Part shown: positions 16,288-24,853 of the stretch, in pieces
Numbering within the stretch: position 1 is the first letter of the stretch
How the letters are laid out: every line of letters begins with the position of its first letter
NCBI GenBank assembly: GCA_029210815.1
Contig: JARGGB010000014.1
Span: forward strand, 1 to 51,672
Direction of reading: 5' to 3'
DNA from: Candidatus Brevefilum sp.
Lineage (GTDB): Bacteria > Chloroflexota > Anaerolineae > Anaerolineales > Anaerolineaceae
DNA length: 51,672 nucleotides
Program-made: the position numbers and the translations under genes
Notes under the pieces: generated by a model
The model's input: only the letters and a program-made list of their open reading frames with translations
Database searches by the model: none
Told to the model about the DNA's origin: nothing

Positions 16288-18216
16288 ATGTCATTAATCA
16301 CTGCAAATAACCTTTCAAAATCATTTGGTGCACAGGATATCTTTGAGGATATCTCTTTATCCATACCTCGCGGTGCCCGGATTGCGCTGGTAGGTTCGAA
16401 TGGCGTTGGAAAGACCACCCTTATTCGGATCCTGATCGGACAGGATTTTCCCAATTCAGGTGTTGTTCAGCATGCAAAGGAATTGACCATCGGGTATTTG
16501 CCCCAGGAAGCAAGCCTGGCAGCAAAAGGGACATTATGGCAAACCTGTTTAGAGGTTTTTTCCGATCTCATTGATATGGAAGAAGCCTTGAAAGAATGGA
16601 TGCAGGCCATGGCGGACCCTGAGCAATCAGATGAAGCGGTAACAAGATACGGCAGCCTGGAACAAGCTTTCGAGCAGCAGGGGGGATATACCTATGAGAT
16701 GCGCATCAAACAAACTTTATCCGGTCTCGGGTTTGACGAAGAGGACTTTCATCGACCGATTACACAACTTTCAGGTGGGGAACGAACGCGAGCACTCCTG
16801 GCGAAACTGCTTCTGGAGAGTCCTGATGTGATGATGCTGGATGAGCCGACCAATCACCTCGATATTGAGGCAGTGGAATGGCTTGAATCCTTTTTCAAGG
16901 ATTGGGATGGGGCATTGGTGGTCGTCTCCCATGACCGTTACTTCCTTGACCAGGTCGCTGAGACGATTTGGGAAATGACGCCTGCCCTCGAGGTTTACAG
17001 CGGCAATTATTCTACGTATCTTGCCCAACGTGAAGAACGTTATGCCCGTCGATTAGCGGAATATGAAGCGCAAACAGCCTTTATCGAAAAAGAACAGGAA
17101 TTTATCCGGCGTAATATTGCCGGTCAGAATACCAGCCAGGCAAAAGGACGACGGCGTCGATTGGAACGCTTGCTGGAGGATTCGCGCCTTGCACCGCCGC
17201 CAAGTGAACCGCGTCGGATGCACATCAACCTCAACACACGCGACCGCTCCGGTGATATCGTCTTACGAACACATAATTTAGAAGTAGGTTACCACGATGA
17301 AGGCAAGCCCTTATTCTCATGCCCTGACTTGCTCCTACAGCGGCAGGAATGTGCAGCAATTATCGGGCCGAACGGTGCCGGCAAGACGACCTTCCTGAAA
17401 ACAATACTGGAAAAGATCCCGCCTTATTCTGGAAAAGTGACAATTGGCGCAAGTTTGGTGATCGGCTATTTTGCACAGGCACATGAGGGTTTAGATCCTG
17501 ACAGAACTTTGATGACGGAAATCGACAGTGTCTCACCAAATATGCTGCCTGCTGAGATCCGCAATTACCTGGCGAAGTTCTTATTCACGGGTGACAATGT
17601 GTTCCGCAAAGTTGGCACCCTGTCTGGTGGAGAGCGCGGGCGCCTGGCGCTGGCAAAATTATCACTCTCTGATGCCAATTTACTGCTGTTGGATGAGCCG
17701 ACCAACCACCTGGATTTACCAACACAGGAGGTTTTGGAATCGGTCCTTTCTAATTTCCCTGGTACAATCTTGCTGGTCTCCCATGACCGCTACCTTATTG
17801 ACTCCCTGGCATCTCAAATTTGGGAAGTGGAACCTCAGGGCAGAAGTTTACAGGTATTCAGAGGGTCATATACGCAATTCAAAGCCCATCAATTAAAGAT
17901 GGCGGGCGTGAGTGATCTGAAAGACCCGGAGGGCACTGATGTGATCCATGACCGATCATCGTCCACACAGCAAAAACCATCAGAAAAAACGCTCTCAAAA
18001 TATGAACGTCGAAAAGCCGCCAATCGCCTTGAAGAGATCGAGAAAAAAATTCAGACGCTGGAATCAAAACAAAAAACAATATCTGATGAATTGATAAACC
18101 CACCAGCGGATTCTAATCGGGTTTTAAAGCTGGGTGAAGATTATGTTTCCTTGCAAGGACAGATCGAGTCATTGATGGAAGAATGGTCTGAATTGCATGA
18201 AAAACTTGCAGATTGA
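16288..18216 (+). CDS. ABC-F family ATPase
   Basis: 642 residues with two nucleotide-binding domains and no membrane helices. Domain 1 has GSNGVGKTTL, LSGGERTRALLAKLL and MMLDEPTNHLD; domain 2 has GPNGAGKTTF, LSGGERGRLALAKL and LLLDEPTNHLD. A charged linker lies at about 260-300 and a C-terminal coiled coil at about 560-642. This layout matches Uup/YdiF-like ABC-F proteins, which act on the ribosome in translation rescue or, in some cases, antibiotic protection. A GTG at 16204 would add 28 residues, but domain homology begins at the ATG (MSLITANNLSKSFG). Confidence 0.92.
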   Translation: MSLITANNLSKSFGAQDIFEDISLSIPRGARIALVGSNGVGKTTLIRILIGQDFPNSGVVQHAKELTIGYLPQEASLAAKGTLWQTCLEVFSDLIDMEEALKEWMQAMADPEQSDEAVTRYGSLEQAFEQQGGYTYEMRIKQTLSGLGFDEEDFHRPITQLSGGERTRALLAKLLLESPDVMMLDEPTNHLDIEAVEWLESFFKDWDGALVVVSHDRYFLDQVAETIWEMTPALEVYSGNYSTYLAQREERYARRLAEYEAQTAFIEKEQEFIRRNIAGQNTSQAKGRRRRLERLLEDSRLAPPPSEPRRMHINLNTRDRSGDIVLRTHNLEVGYHDEGKPLFSCPDLLLQRQECAAIIGPNGAGKTTFLKTILEKIPPYSGKVTIGASLVIGYFAQAHEGLDPDRTLMTEIDSVSPNMLPAEIRNYLAKFLFTGDNVFRKVGTLSGGERGRLALAKLSLSDANLLLLDEPTNHLDLPTQEVLESVLSNFPGTILLVSHDRYLIDSLASQIWEVEPQGRSLQVFRGSYTQFKAHQLKMAGVSDLKDPEGTDVIHDRSSSTQQKPSEKTLSKYERRKAANRLEEIEKKIQTLESKQKTISDELINPPADSNRVLKLGEDYVSLQGQIESLMEEWSELHEKLAD

Positions 18217-18404
18217 TCTGTTGATTGTTGTTTGAATAAATTTTCTTTGTTGAAATTTTGATTATTTGGCTTAACAAAGTCCTCTAATAATTCCTGACCT
18301 CAACATCTCCTTATTAAACAAATACATCGGGGTAAAATAAGATATGGTAATTGCGTGGTTTATAACAAATCACCTAATTTGATCGTTTATACGGGAGGTT
18401 GACC

Positions 18405-19412
18405 ATGAGCAAGACATCTAAAAACATCTTCAAAGGCCTGGGATGGGGACTTGGCAGTGTGCTTACAAGTGCAGCGGCAGCTGCAGCCGGCTGGATCATT
18501 TACAGCCGTAAGTACATTCGCCACGACGCTGAACTTGTTAAAGCCATTGAAGCGGATCGAAAAGATTTTTACTCAGAACACGCCGGGAGACTCAGTTATT
18601 ATGTGGATCGCAGTGAGAAGGGCGTACCGCTGGTCTTATTGCACAGCATCAATGCCGCACCAAGCGCATTTGAGATGAAACCCATTTTTGAACGGTTTCG
18701 AGGTGAACGCCCGGTATTTGCACTGGACCTTCCGGGATACGGTTTTTCCGATCGATCTGACCGGCTTTATTCACCACAGCTCTTTCAACAAGCCATCCTT
18801 GATTTTCTAAAGGAAGTGGTCGGCGAACCGGCAGATGTGGTGACCCTGTCCTTGAGCAGTGAATTTGCTGCCCTTGCTGCACAGGAAAACGATGAGTTCT
18901 TCCGATCGATTGTGATGCTGTCACCGACAGGATTTGATCAGCCAAAGACAGATCGATTGTCTCAACGAGCAGAAAAGCGCGGCACAAAGAATACAGTATA
19001 TGCAGGTCTGGCTGTACCATTGTGGAACCGCCCATTTTATGACCTGGTTGCAAGCCGACCAAGCATCCAATTCTTCCTCAACAAGAGTTTTGAAGGCCTG
19101 GTACCGGAGCGCTTTGTGGATTATGCCTACCAGACCGCGCATCAACCCGGTGCGGAGTTTGCCCCAACCTATTTCTTGAGCGGCAAACTCTTTACTCATT
19201 CAGTACGGGAAAACGTTTATAAGACATTGGAAACCCCTGTACTGGTGATCTATGATCGCGATCCATACACACGGTTTGACATGCTGCCGATTTTGCTTAA
19301 AGAGAAAGAAAACTGGGAAGCAGAACGTGTTTCCCCAACAAAGGGTTTACCCCACTGGGAACAGCCCGAAAAAACCTTCAAAGCAATGGAAGCTTTTTGG
19401 TCTGAAGTTTAA
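18405..19412 (+). CDS. Membrane-anchored alpha/beta hydrolase
   Basis: 335 residues. The ATG at 18405 follows GGGAGG by 6 bases. An N-terminal hydrophobic segment (about residues 10-30) probably anchors the protein. The core is an alpha/beta hydrolase with LLHSINAAPSAFEMKPIF, then FALDLPGYGFSDR. The nucleophile elbow is unusual: SLSSE, with S151 the likely nucleophile, instead of the common GxSxG. A late Asp (IYDRDPYTRFD) and His (GLPHWEQPE) complete a plausible triad. The substrate is unknown. The gene ends at a strong terminator. Confidence 0.85.
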   Translation: MSKTSKNIFKGLGWGLGSVLTSAAAAAAGWIIYSRKYIRHDAELVKAIEADRKDFYSEHAGRLSYYVDRSEKGVPLVLLHSINAAPSAFEMKPIFERFRGERPVFALDLPGYGFSDRSDRLYSPQLFQQAILDFLKEVVGEPADVVTLSLSSEFAALAAQENDEFFRSIVMLSPTGFDQPKTDRLSQRAEKRGTKNTVYAGLAVPLWNRPFYDLVASRPSIQFFLNKSFEGLVPERFVDYAYQTAHQPGAEFAPTYFLSGKLFTHSVRENVYKTLETPVLVIYDRDPYTRFDMLPILLKEKENWEAERVSPTKGLPHWEQPEKTFKAMEAFWSEV

Positions 19413-19460
19413 TACTGCAGTAATTTTCACATAAGCCTTTTTGCATAAAAAGATGACTAA

Positions 19461-19490
19461 TTGGCCTGAGGTTATCAGGCCAATTTTTTT
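19461..19490 (+). terminator. Rho-independent terminator after the hydrolase
   Basis: TTGGCCTGA (19461-19469), GGTTA loop, TCAGGCCAA (19475-19483), then seven T. It is a perfect 9-bp stem. Confidence 0.95.
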
Positions 19491-19847
19491 GATTATTTTT
19501 TGAATTAATCGAAACTTTGGTGTGAGAGGATTTTGTCCTCAACCCAAAAAGCATGGGGGTCAGCACAAGATGACTTGAATTTATGAGATCTTTCATAGCT
19601 ATATCGACCTGAAGGTCTCACTCCAGAAAATTGTTTTGCTATTTTAAGTTGAAAATAAAATTTTGATTGGGAGAGGAAGCACCCATCACTTCTCACCACT
19701 TACCTCTCACTAAAAATCGCGTCAACATAAATCAGGACGACACACTAATACCCAGTACCCAATACCTCGTACCCAATACCTGGTACCAAATACCCAAACC
19801 CTGTATACTATAATTTGATTTTTTCACACGCAAGAAAAGGATCATCA
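19491..19847. other. Intergenic region before the ABC exporter
   Basis: No credible gene. It holds a composite hairpin (TTTGG and GAGGA pairing with TCCTC and CCAAA, about 19516-19547), a palindromic GACCTGAAGGTC (about 19609-19620), a four-copy 14-bp tandem repeat (19747-19802) and overlapping -10 like boxes TATACT/TATAAT (19804-19814) for the exporter operon. The -35 is not convincing. Confidence 0.5.
19747..19802 (+). repeat. Four tandem copies of a 14-bp unit
   Basis: AATACCCAGTACCC, AATACCTCGTACCC, AATACCTGGTACCA and AATACCCAAACCCT follow without gaps. The repeat ends next to the -10 box of the ABC exporter operon, so a change in copy number or a bound protein could affect that promoter. 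It has no spacers and is not a CRISPR. Confidence 0.85.
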
Positions 19848-20846
19848 ATGGCAGAGCCAATCATCACCGTTAAGAACCTGACCAAGGTCTACCGTGTCCC
19901 TGAGCGCGCTCCCGGACTGAGCGCATCCATCCGTGGACTGTTCAAACCGAAATTCCAGGATGTCGAAGCTGTAACCGACATCAACTTCACAATTCGACCT
20001 GGAGAGATGGTCGGGTTGATCGGGCCCAACGGTGCCGGCAAAACAACCACCCTCAAAATGCTATCCGGTTTGCTCTACCCAACGGGTGGCGAAGCTAAAG
20101 TTTCAGGCTATACACCGTGGGATCGGAAAGCTGAGTATCTTCAACGGATCAGCATGGTGATGGGCAACCGCAGTGCAATGAACTGGGATATTCCGCCCCT
20201 GGACAGTTTCAGGGTCCTATCTAAAATTTACAAAGTGCCCCAAGACCAGTACCAGCGCACCCTGGACGAGTTGATCACACTGCTGGATATGGAAGCTTTG
20301 CTCAAAAAGCCCGTTCGTAACCTTTCATTAGGTGAGCGCATGAAGTGCGAGCTTGTTGCAGGTCTGCTCTACCAGCCGGATGTGCTCTTTTTAGATGAGC
20401 CCACCCTTGGGTTGGACGTCGCCATGCAAAGACGCTTACGGATTTTCCTCAAACAATACAATCAGCAGCACCAGGTATCGGTGATCCTCACCAGCCATTA
20501 CATGGCTGACGTTTCCGCCTTATGCGAAAGGGTAATGCTGATCCACCACGGCAGGCTAATCTTCGACGGCGCCTTGCAAGAACTTGCGGATAAGCTTGCC
20601 CCTTTCAAGCTGGTCAAACTGCAATTCACCACCCCACCCACAAACCTGGAAGGGTTTTTAACCCAATTCCCATCGGTTGAATACCTGCCTTCAGAAAATG
20701 GGCATCATATATTGCGCATCGCCCGGTCTGATGTGCCAAAGGTTACTGCAGAAATCCTTTCAAACCTGCCCGTTGCCGACCTTTCCGTCGAAGACCCGCC
20801 AATTGAAGCAGTCATCGACCAGATTTACGAGGAGGGAAAAGTATGA
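19848..20846 (+). CDS. ABC exporter ATP-binding protein (COG4586-type)
   Basis: 332 residues. The ATG at 19848 follows AAGG by 7 bases. Walker A GPNGAGKTTTLK, signature NLSLGERMKCELVAGLL and Walker B VLFLDEPTLGLDVAMQ are all present. The QRISMVMGNRSAMNWDIPP stretch is characteristic of the COG4586 group that pairs with two ABC-2 type permeases. It overlaps the first permease by ATGA, so translation is coupled. The substrate is unknown; the group is often annotated as multidrug or polysaccharide/lipid export. Confidence 0.92.
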   Translation: MAEPIITVKNLTKVYRVPERAPGLSASIRGLFKPKFQDVEAVTDINFTIRPGEMVGLIGPNGAGKTTTLKMLSGLLYPTGGEAKVSGYTPWDRKAEYLQRISMVMGNRSAMNWDIPPLDSFRVLSKIYKVPQDQYQRTLDELITLLDMEALLKKPVRNLSLGERMKCELVAGLLYQPDVLFLDEPTLGLDVAMQRRLRIFLKQYNQQHQVSVILTSHYMADVSALCERVMLIHHGRLIFDGALQELADKLAPFKLVKLQFTTPPTNLEGFLTQFPSVEYLPSENGHHILRIARSDVPKVTAEILSNLPVADLSVEDPPIEAVIDQIYEEGKV

Positions 20847-21634
20847 ATCACCAGGGCGGTTGGGAACTGATTAAAAACACATGGCAATCCTGGCTCCAGC
20901 ACCGAGGTTTTTTCTTCCTTCTGGCTTTTGGCTGGATGCTGCCCTTGCTGGTGTACCTGATGATCTGGTCTGCCGCAGCAAGCGAGGGCTCACTGGCTGG
21001 CTTATCGCAAGACGCATTGGCGGGTTATTACCTTGTCCTGGTATTGGTAAACCAGCTTACCTACGCAACGACAAACTGGACGGTTGGCGACAACATCCGC
21101 ATGGGGCAAATCAGCCGATGGTTAATCCAACCCATGTCACCCCTATACCACGCCCTTTCCTCTGAAATTGCAGGGAAGGTTGTCTTCATGCTCTTTTCCA
21201 TCCCTGTGACCGCATTCCTTGCGTTGATATTTCGACCGCAATTTAACCTGAGCTGGCAGCAAAGCCTTTTATTCATCCCCTCAATTTTGCTTGCCTGGGC
21301 TTTGCGTTTTTTCTGGGGTTACTGGCTGGCTTTGCTGGCATTCTGGGCAACACGGGCTGATTCCCTGCTGGCATTACAGGACACCATGATCTTCTTGCTC
21401 GGCGGGCACCTGGCGCCGATCCGGCTTTTGCCAAATTGGATGCAGTCCCTGGCAAAGATTTTACCTTTTCGATATATGTCTGCTTTTCCCGTAGAAATTC
21501 TGACAGGTTTTCTCGATAAAAACGAGAGCCTTACCGGTCTTTTGATCCAGCTTGGTTGGACCAGTACAGCTTATCTGCTTTACCGTCTGGTATGGACGCG
21601 GGGTGTCCGTCATTACGAGGCGGTTGGAGGTTAA
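20843..21634 (+). CDS. ABC-2 type permease, first subunit
   Basis: 263 residues with about six hydrophobic segments (for example FFFLLAFGWMLPLLVYLMIW). The pattern, including NQLTYATTNWTVGDNIRMG and WLIQPMSPLYHALSSEIAGK, fits the COG4587 membrane subunit. It is translationally coupled to the ATPase gene and followed by the second permease after 2 bases. Confidence 0.88.
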   Translation: MNHQGGWELIKNTWQSWLQHRGFFFLLAFGWMLPLLVYLMIWSAAASEGSLAGLSQDALAGYYLVLVLVNQLTYATTNWTVGDNIRMGQISRWLIQPMSPLYHALSSEIAGKVVFMLFSIPVTAFLALIFRPQFNLSWQQSLLFIPSILLAWALRFFWGYWLALLAFWATRADSLLALQDTMIFLLGGHLAPIRLLPNWMQSLAKILPFRYMSAFPVEILTGFLDKNESLTGLLIQLGWTSTAYLLYRLVWTRGVRHYEAVGG

Positions 21635-21636
21635 GG

Positions 21637-22428
21637 ATGCAAGCATTGCGATTGATATTCGAATTTTTCAAAGTATCTACCCAGGCAGAAATGGCACATC
21701 GAGCTAATTTTTTCATCCGCTTTCTAAATGCTATCCTGAACCTGGCTACGGGGGTACTCAGCTTGACGGTGATCTTCAACCAGGTGGAGAGCATCAAGGG
21801 TTGGGACATGCCTTCTGCCATGGCTTTGCTCGGCGTTTACCTGCTGCTTGCTGCCCTTCGTGGGCTTTTTATCGGGCCAAGCCTGGAATCCGTAGCAGGG
21901 ATGGACGGTGAAATTTGGCAGGGCACATTCGACTTTACCCTTCTGCGCCCTGTGGATAAACAATTTTTAGTCAGCTTCCGCCATTGGCGGGTCTTGATGC
22001 TGTTTGACCTGTGCCTGGCACTGGGGGTTCTCGGCTATGCCATTCACCTCATGCAAGCCGAACTGACCCTGCTGGCGGTGATGGGATTTATCATCACCTT
22101 AATTGCCGGTGCCGCCCTTCTGTATGCCGCTCTGCTGGCTTTTTCAGCCCTTGTTTTCTGGAATTCAGGTTTTCTATTCACCTGGATTATCAACGATTTA
22201 TTCCAGCTTGCACGCTATCCTGTGGAGCTTTACCCTGGCTGGCTGCGCCTGGTGCTGACATGGATCATCCCGGTGGGATTGATGACAACAATCCCTGCCC
22301 AGGCGCTTTCAGGAAAGCTGTCCTGGCAGTGGATGATCCTCACACTGCTGTTCACCATTGGCGCCCTGATAGGTGCCTCCTGGCTATTTCGCCAGGGTTT
22401 AAAGAAATACACCAGCGCATCAAGCTGA
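21637..22428 (+). CDS. ABC-2 type permease, second subunit
   Basis: 263 residues from the ATG at 21637, supported by GGAGG six bases upstream. A farther start at 21556 would overlap the first permease by about 80 bases and is rejected. It has about six membrane segments and the COG3694-like features RGLFIGPSLESVAGMDGEIW and FTLLRPVDKQFLVS. It completes a heteromeric exporter. Next comes a 117-base gap and a secreted protease gene. Confidence 0.88.
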   Translation: MQALRLIFEFFKVSTQAEMAHRANFFIRFLNAILNLATGVLSLTVIFNQVESIKGWDMPSAMALLGVYLLLAALRGLFIGPSLESVAGMDGEIWQGTFDFTLLRPVDKQFLVSFRHWRVLMLFDLCLALGVLGYAIHLMQAELTLLAVMGFIITLIAGAALLYAALLAFSALVFWNSGFLFTWIINDLFQLARYPVELYPGWLRLVLTWIIPVGLMTTIPAQALSGKLSWQWMILTLLFTIGALIGASWLFRQGLKKYTSASS

Positions 22429-22545
22429 TCAAAAAAGGCAGCATACTCAGAGGCATCATAGAGAAAACCCTTCACGCCATATTGCCACTTTTCAAGAGTA
22501 AATGTATGATAAAGCTATTATGTATGCTATTTTCCAGGGGTTAAG

Positions 22546-24819
22546 ATGACCCGTAATTATATTCAATGGCTGATCCTCGCATCACTTTTGCTTGGATTAG
22601 TCCTTCCCAGCACAGATGCAGACGGCGGATCTGAGCCAGTTGGCGTTCGTATATTTACTTCTGGTGCGATCAGCTTGCAAAGTGCAATTTCGGTTGATGC
22701 ATCCGTGATTGATTATGGCAGCTTCCAGTGGACGGTTCTTACAAAAGATGCACTCGCAAACCTGGATGAGCAGGGTTTGACTTTCCAGGTGGTTGAAGAC
22801 CCTTATACATTGAACCTGGGAGGTCAAGATTTCGACCCCCTTCTTATTGAGCCATCGTTTCCTGATGAATGGTCGCAGGTGCCAATTGTACCCGAACCTT
22901 CCTTGCGGTTGATCCAATTTCACGGTCCGACAAAAGCAGAATGGCTCAATGAATTAGAAGCCGATGGACTCATCCCATTGCAATATATTCACCCCTTCAC
23001 CTATCTTGTTTGGGGCGCATCCGACGCCGTCCAAAAATCAGCCCAAAGATATTTCGTGCGCTGGACTGGTGATTATTTACCCGCTTATGCCGTACAGACG
23101 AAAAACCGGGTTTTGGACAGCGAACCAAGCCTCTTTCGGGCGATGACCCTCCCTCAAGCTGGGCTGGATAAAATAATTGCAGCCCTTGAATCCCTCGGTG
23201 CCAGCCAAATAACTTATGCCCGCAACCTCGACCCGGCTTTTGACCTGGTCAGTTTTATTCTCCTTGGCGACCAGCTAAGCGCTGCAGCATCTTTGCCCGG
23301 CATTTACAGCATCCAGCCTGTACCAACGGACGGCGGCGACCGGGGTGAGATGAGCAACCAGGTAAATGCGGGAAACATGGATGCCAGCAATCGCGCCTTT
23401 CCCGGCTATCAAGCCTGGCTGGCGCAATTAAATTTGTCCGGCAGCGGCGTGGTCATCGCCAATGTGGACAGCGGTATTTTAGAGACGCACCCCGATTTAA
23501 TTAATCGCATGTCAGGCTGTATTGGCAGCAGCTGCGGCAGCAGCATTACTGGCAGCAACCACGGCACTCACACTGCCGGGATCATGGCTGGCGATGGGTC
23601 TTCCGGGGTGCGGGATGCTAACGGATTCCTGCGCGGCCTGGGCATGGCGCCCGGTGCAAACCTGATCGAACAGGTCTATAATCCTATCTATCAACAGGAA
23701 AACGGCATGCTGACACTAATGACCGAATCCCACCGCAACGGCGCAGAAATCTCTGGCAACAGCTGGGGTCCCTCAGGGACGCCGCAAGGTTATGACTACG
23801 ACACCCGCCTGGTGGATTTCGGCGTTCGTGATGCAGACCCCGAAACACCTGGGGACCAGGAGCTGACCTATGTGCTCTCGATTATGAATGGAAATGGTGG
23901 TACATCAACCCAGGGAACACCGGATGAGGCAAAAAATACCTTCACAATAGGCTCAACCTTTATGCAATCTTCCCTTGGGACACAATACCTCAACATCAAC
24001 GACCTTTCATATAATACCGCCCACGGACCAGCCCTTGACGGCAGGAACATTCCGCACATGGTCGCACCAGGCTGTAATGTTGACTCTACTTATATGACCA
24101 GCCTGCACAGTCTGATGTGCGGTACAAGCATGGCATCACCCCATGTTTCCGGTGCTGCAGCCTTATTTTATGAGCACTATCGAAACCAGTTTGGCGCAGA
24201 CCCCAGCCCTGCGCTTGTCAAGGCTGCCTTTTTACCTGCAGCGCATGATCTTTCAGGGAATAAAGATGCAGACGGGGGCATCCTTGGTCACCCCTTCGAT
24301 GCCAAACAGGGTTGGGGACGGTTGGACGCAGATGCTGTTTTAGATCCTGCAATGCCCGTCCTATACTATGACCAGGAAATTATTCTTCATAATACAGGTG
24401 AGTTTTGGGGGGGTTTCCTCAAAGGTGAGCTTGATGAACTTCGAGTTATGCTGGTTTGGACGGATGCCCCGGGGCACGGTTTGGGCGGCACAACGCCAGC
24501 CTGGGTCAACGACCTCGATTTATCTGTCTCAGTCAACGGGCGAACCTATTATGGCAATAATTTCGGATCAGACGGTTTTTCAGTGCCTGATGGACCGCCG
24601 GATAGGAGGAATAACACGGAGGGTATTTTCCTGAAGAATTTATATTCAGACAATGTCTCTATTACAGTAACAGCAGCGAACATTGCTGGTGATGGTGTTC
24701 CCAATCTTGGCGACGACACCGACCAGGATTTTGCACTCGCAGTTTATTATTCTCTTGCAGGCAAAACATATAAATACATTCTTCCGTTGATTTATAATAA
24801 CGCCCTATTGAATGATTAA
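22546..24819 (+). CDS. Secreted subtilisin-like serine protease (S8)
   Basis: 757 residues. The first 27 residues form a signal peptide (IQWLILASLLLGLVLP). The long N-terminal region to about residue 290 is probably a propeptide or accessory domain. The catalytic triad is intact: D308 in NVDSGILETHPDL, H339 in NHGTHTAG, S528 in CGTSMASPHVSG. After the catalytic domain comes a C-terminal beta-rich domain (about 610-740) like those of S8 proteases with a P-domain-like end. The last residues, YKYILPLIYNN, are a hydrophobic tail of a type I associate with secreted Chloroflexi proteins. Role: extracellular protein breakdown. Whether the ABC exporter upstream is related is unknown. Confidence 0.92.
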   Translation: MTRNYIQWLILASLLLGLVLPSTDADGGSEPVGVRIFTSGAISLQSAISVDASVIDYGSFQWTVLTKDALANLDEQGLTFQVVEDPYTLNLGGQDFDPLLIEPSFPDEWSQVPIVPEPSLRLIQFHGPTKAEWLNELEADGLIPLQYIHPFTYLVWGASDAVQKSAQRYFVRWTGDYLPAYAVQTKNRVLDSEPSLFRAMTLPQAGLDKIIAALESLGASQITYARNLDPAFDLVSFILLGDQLSAAASLPGIYSIQPVPTDGGDRGEMSNQVNAGNMDASNRAFPGYQAWLAQLNLSGSGVVIANVDSGILETHPDLINRMSGCIGSSCGSSITGSNHGTHTAGIMAGDGSSGVRDANGFLRGLGMAPGANLIEQVYNPIYQQENGMLTLMTESHRNGAEISGNSWGPSGTPQGYDYDTRLVDFGVRDADPETPGDQELTYVLSIMNGNGGTSTQGTPDEAKNTFTIGSTFMQSSLGTQYLNINDLSYNTAHGPALDGRNIPHMVAPGCNVDSTYMTSLHSLMCGTSMASPHVSGAAALFYEHYRNQFGADPSPALVKAAFLPAAHDLSGNKDADGGILGHPFDAKQGWGRLDADAVLDPAMPVLYYDQEIILHNTGEFWGGFLKGELDELRVMLVWTDAPGHGLGGTTPAWVNDLDLSVSVNGRTYYGNNFGSDGFSVPDGPPDRRNNTEGIFLKNLYSDNVSITVTAANIAGDGVPNLGDDTDQDFALAVYYSLAGKTYKYILPLIYNNALLND

Positions 24820-24853
24820 GGAACAAACCATCAAAGAAACCCGTCTGAATATT

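Noticed and set aside
19747-19802. CRISPR array
   Set aside because: The 14-bp units are directly tandem with no spacers, and no cas gene is in the window.
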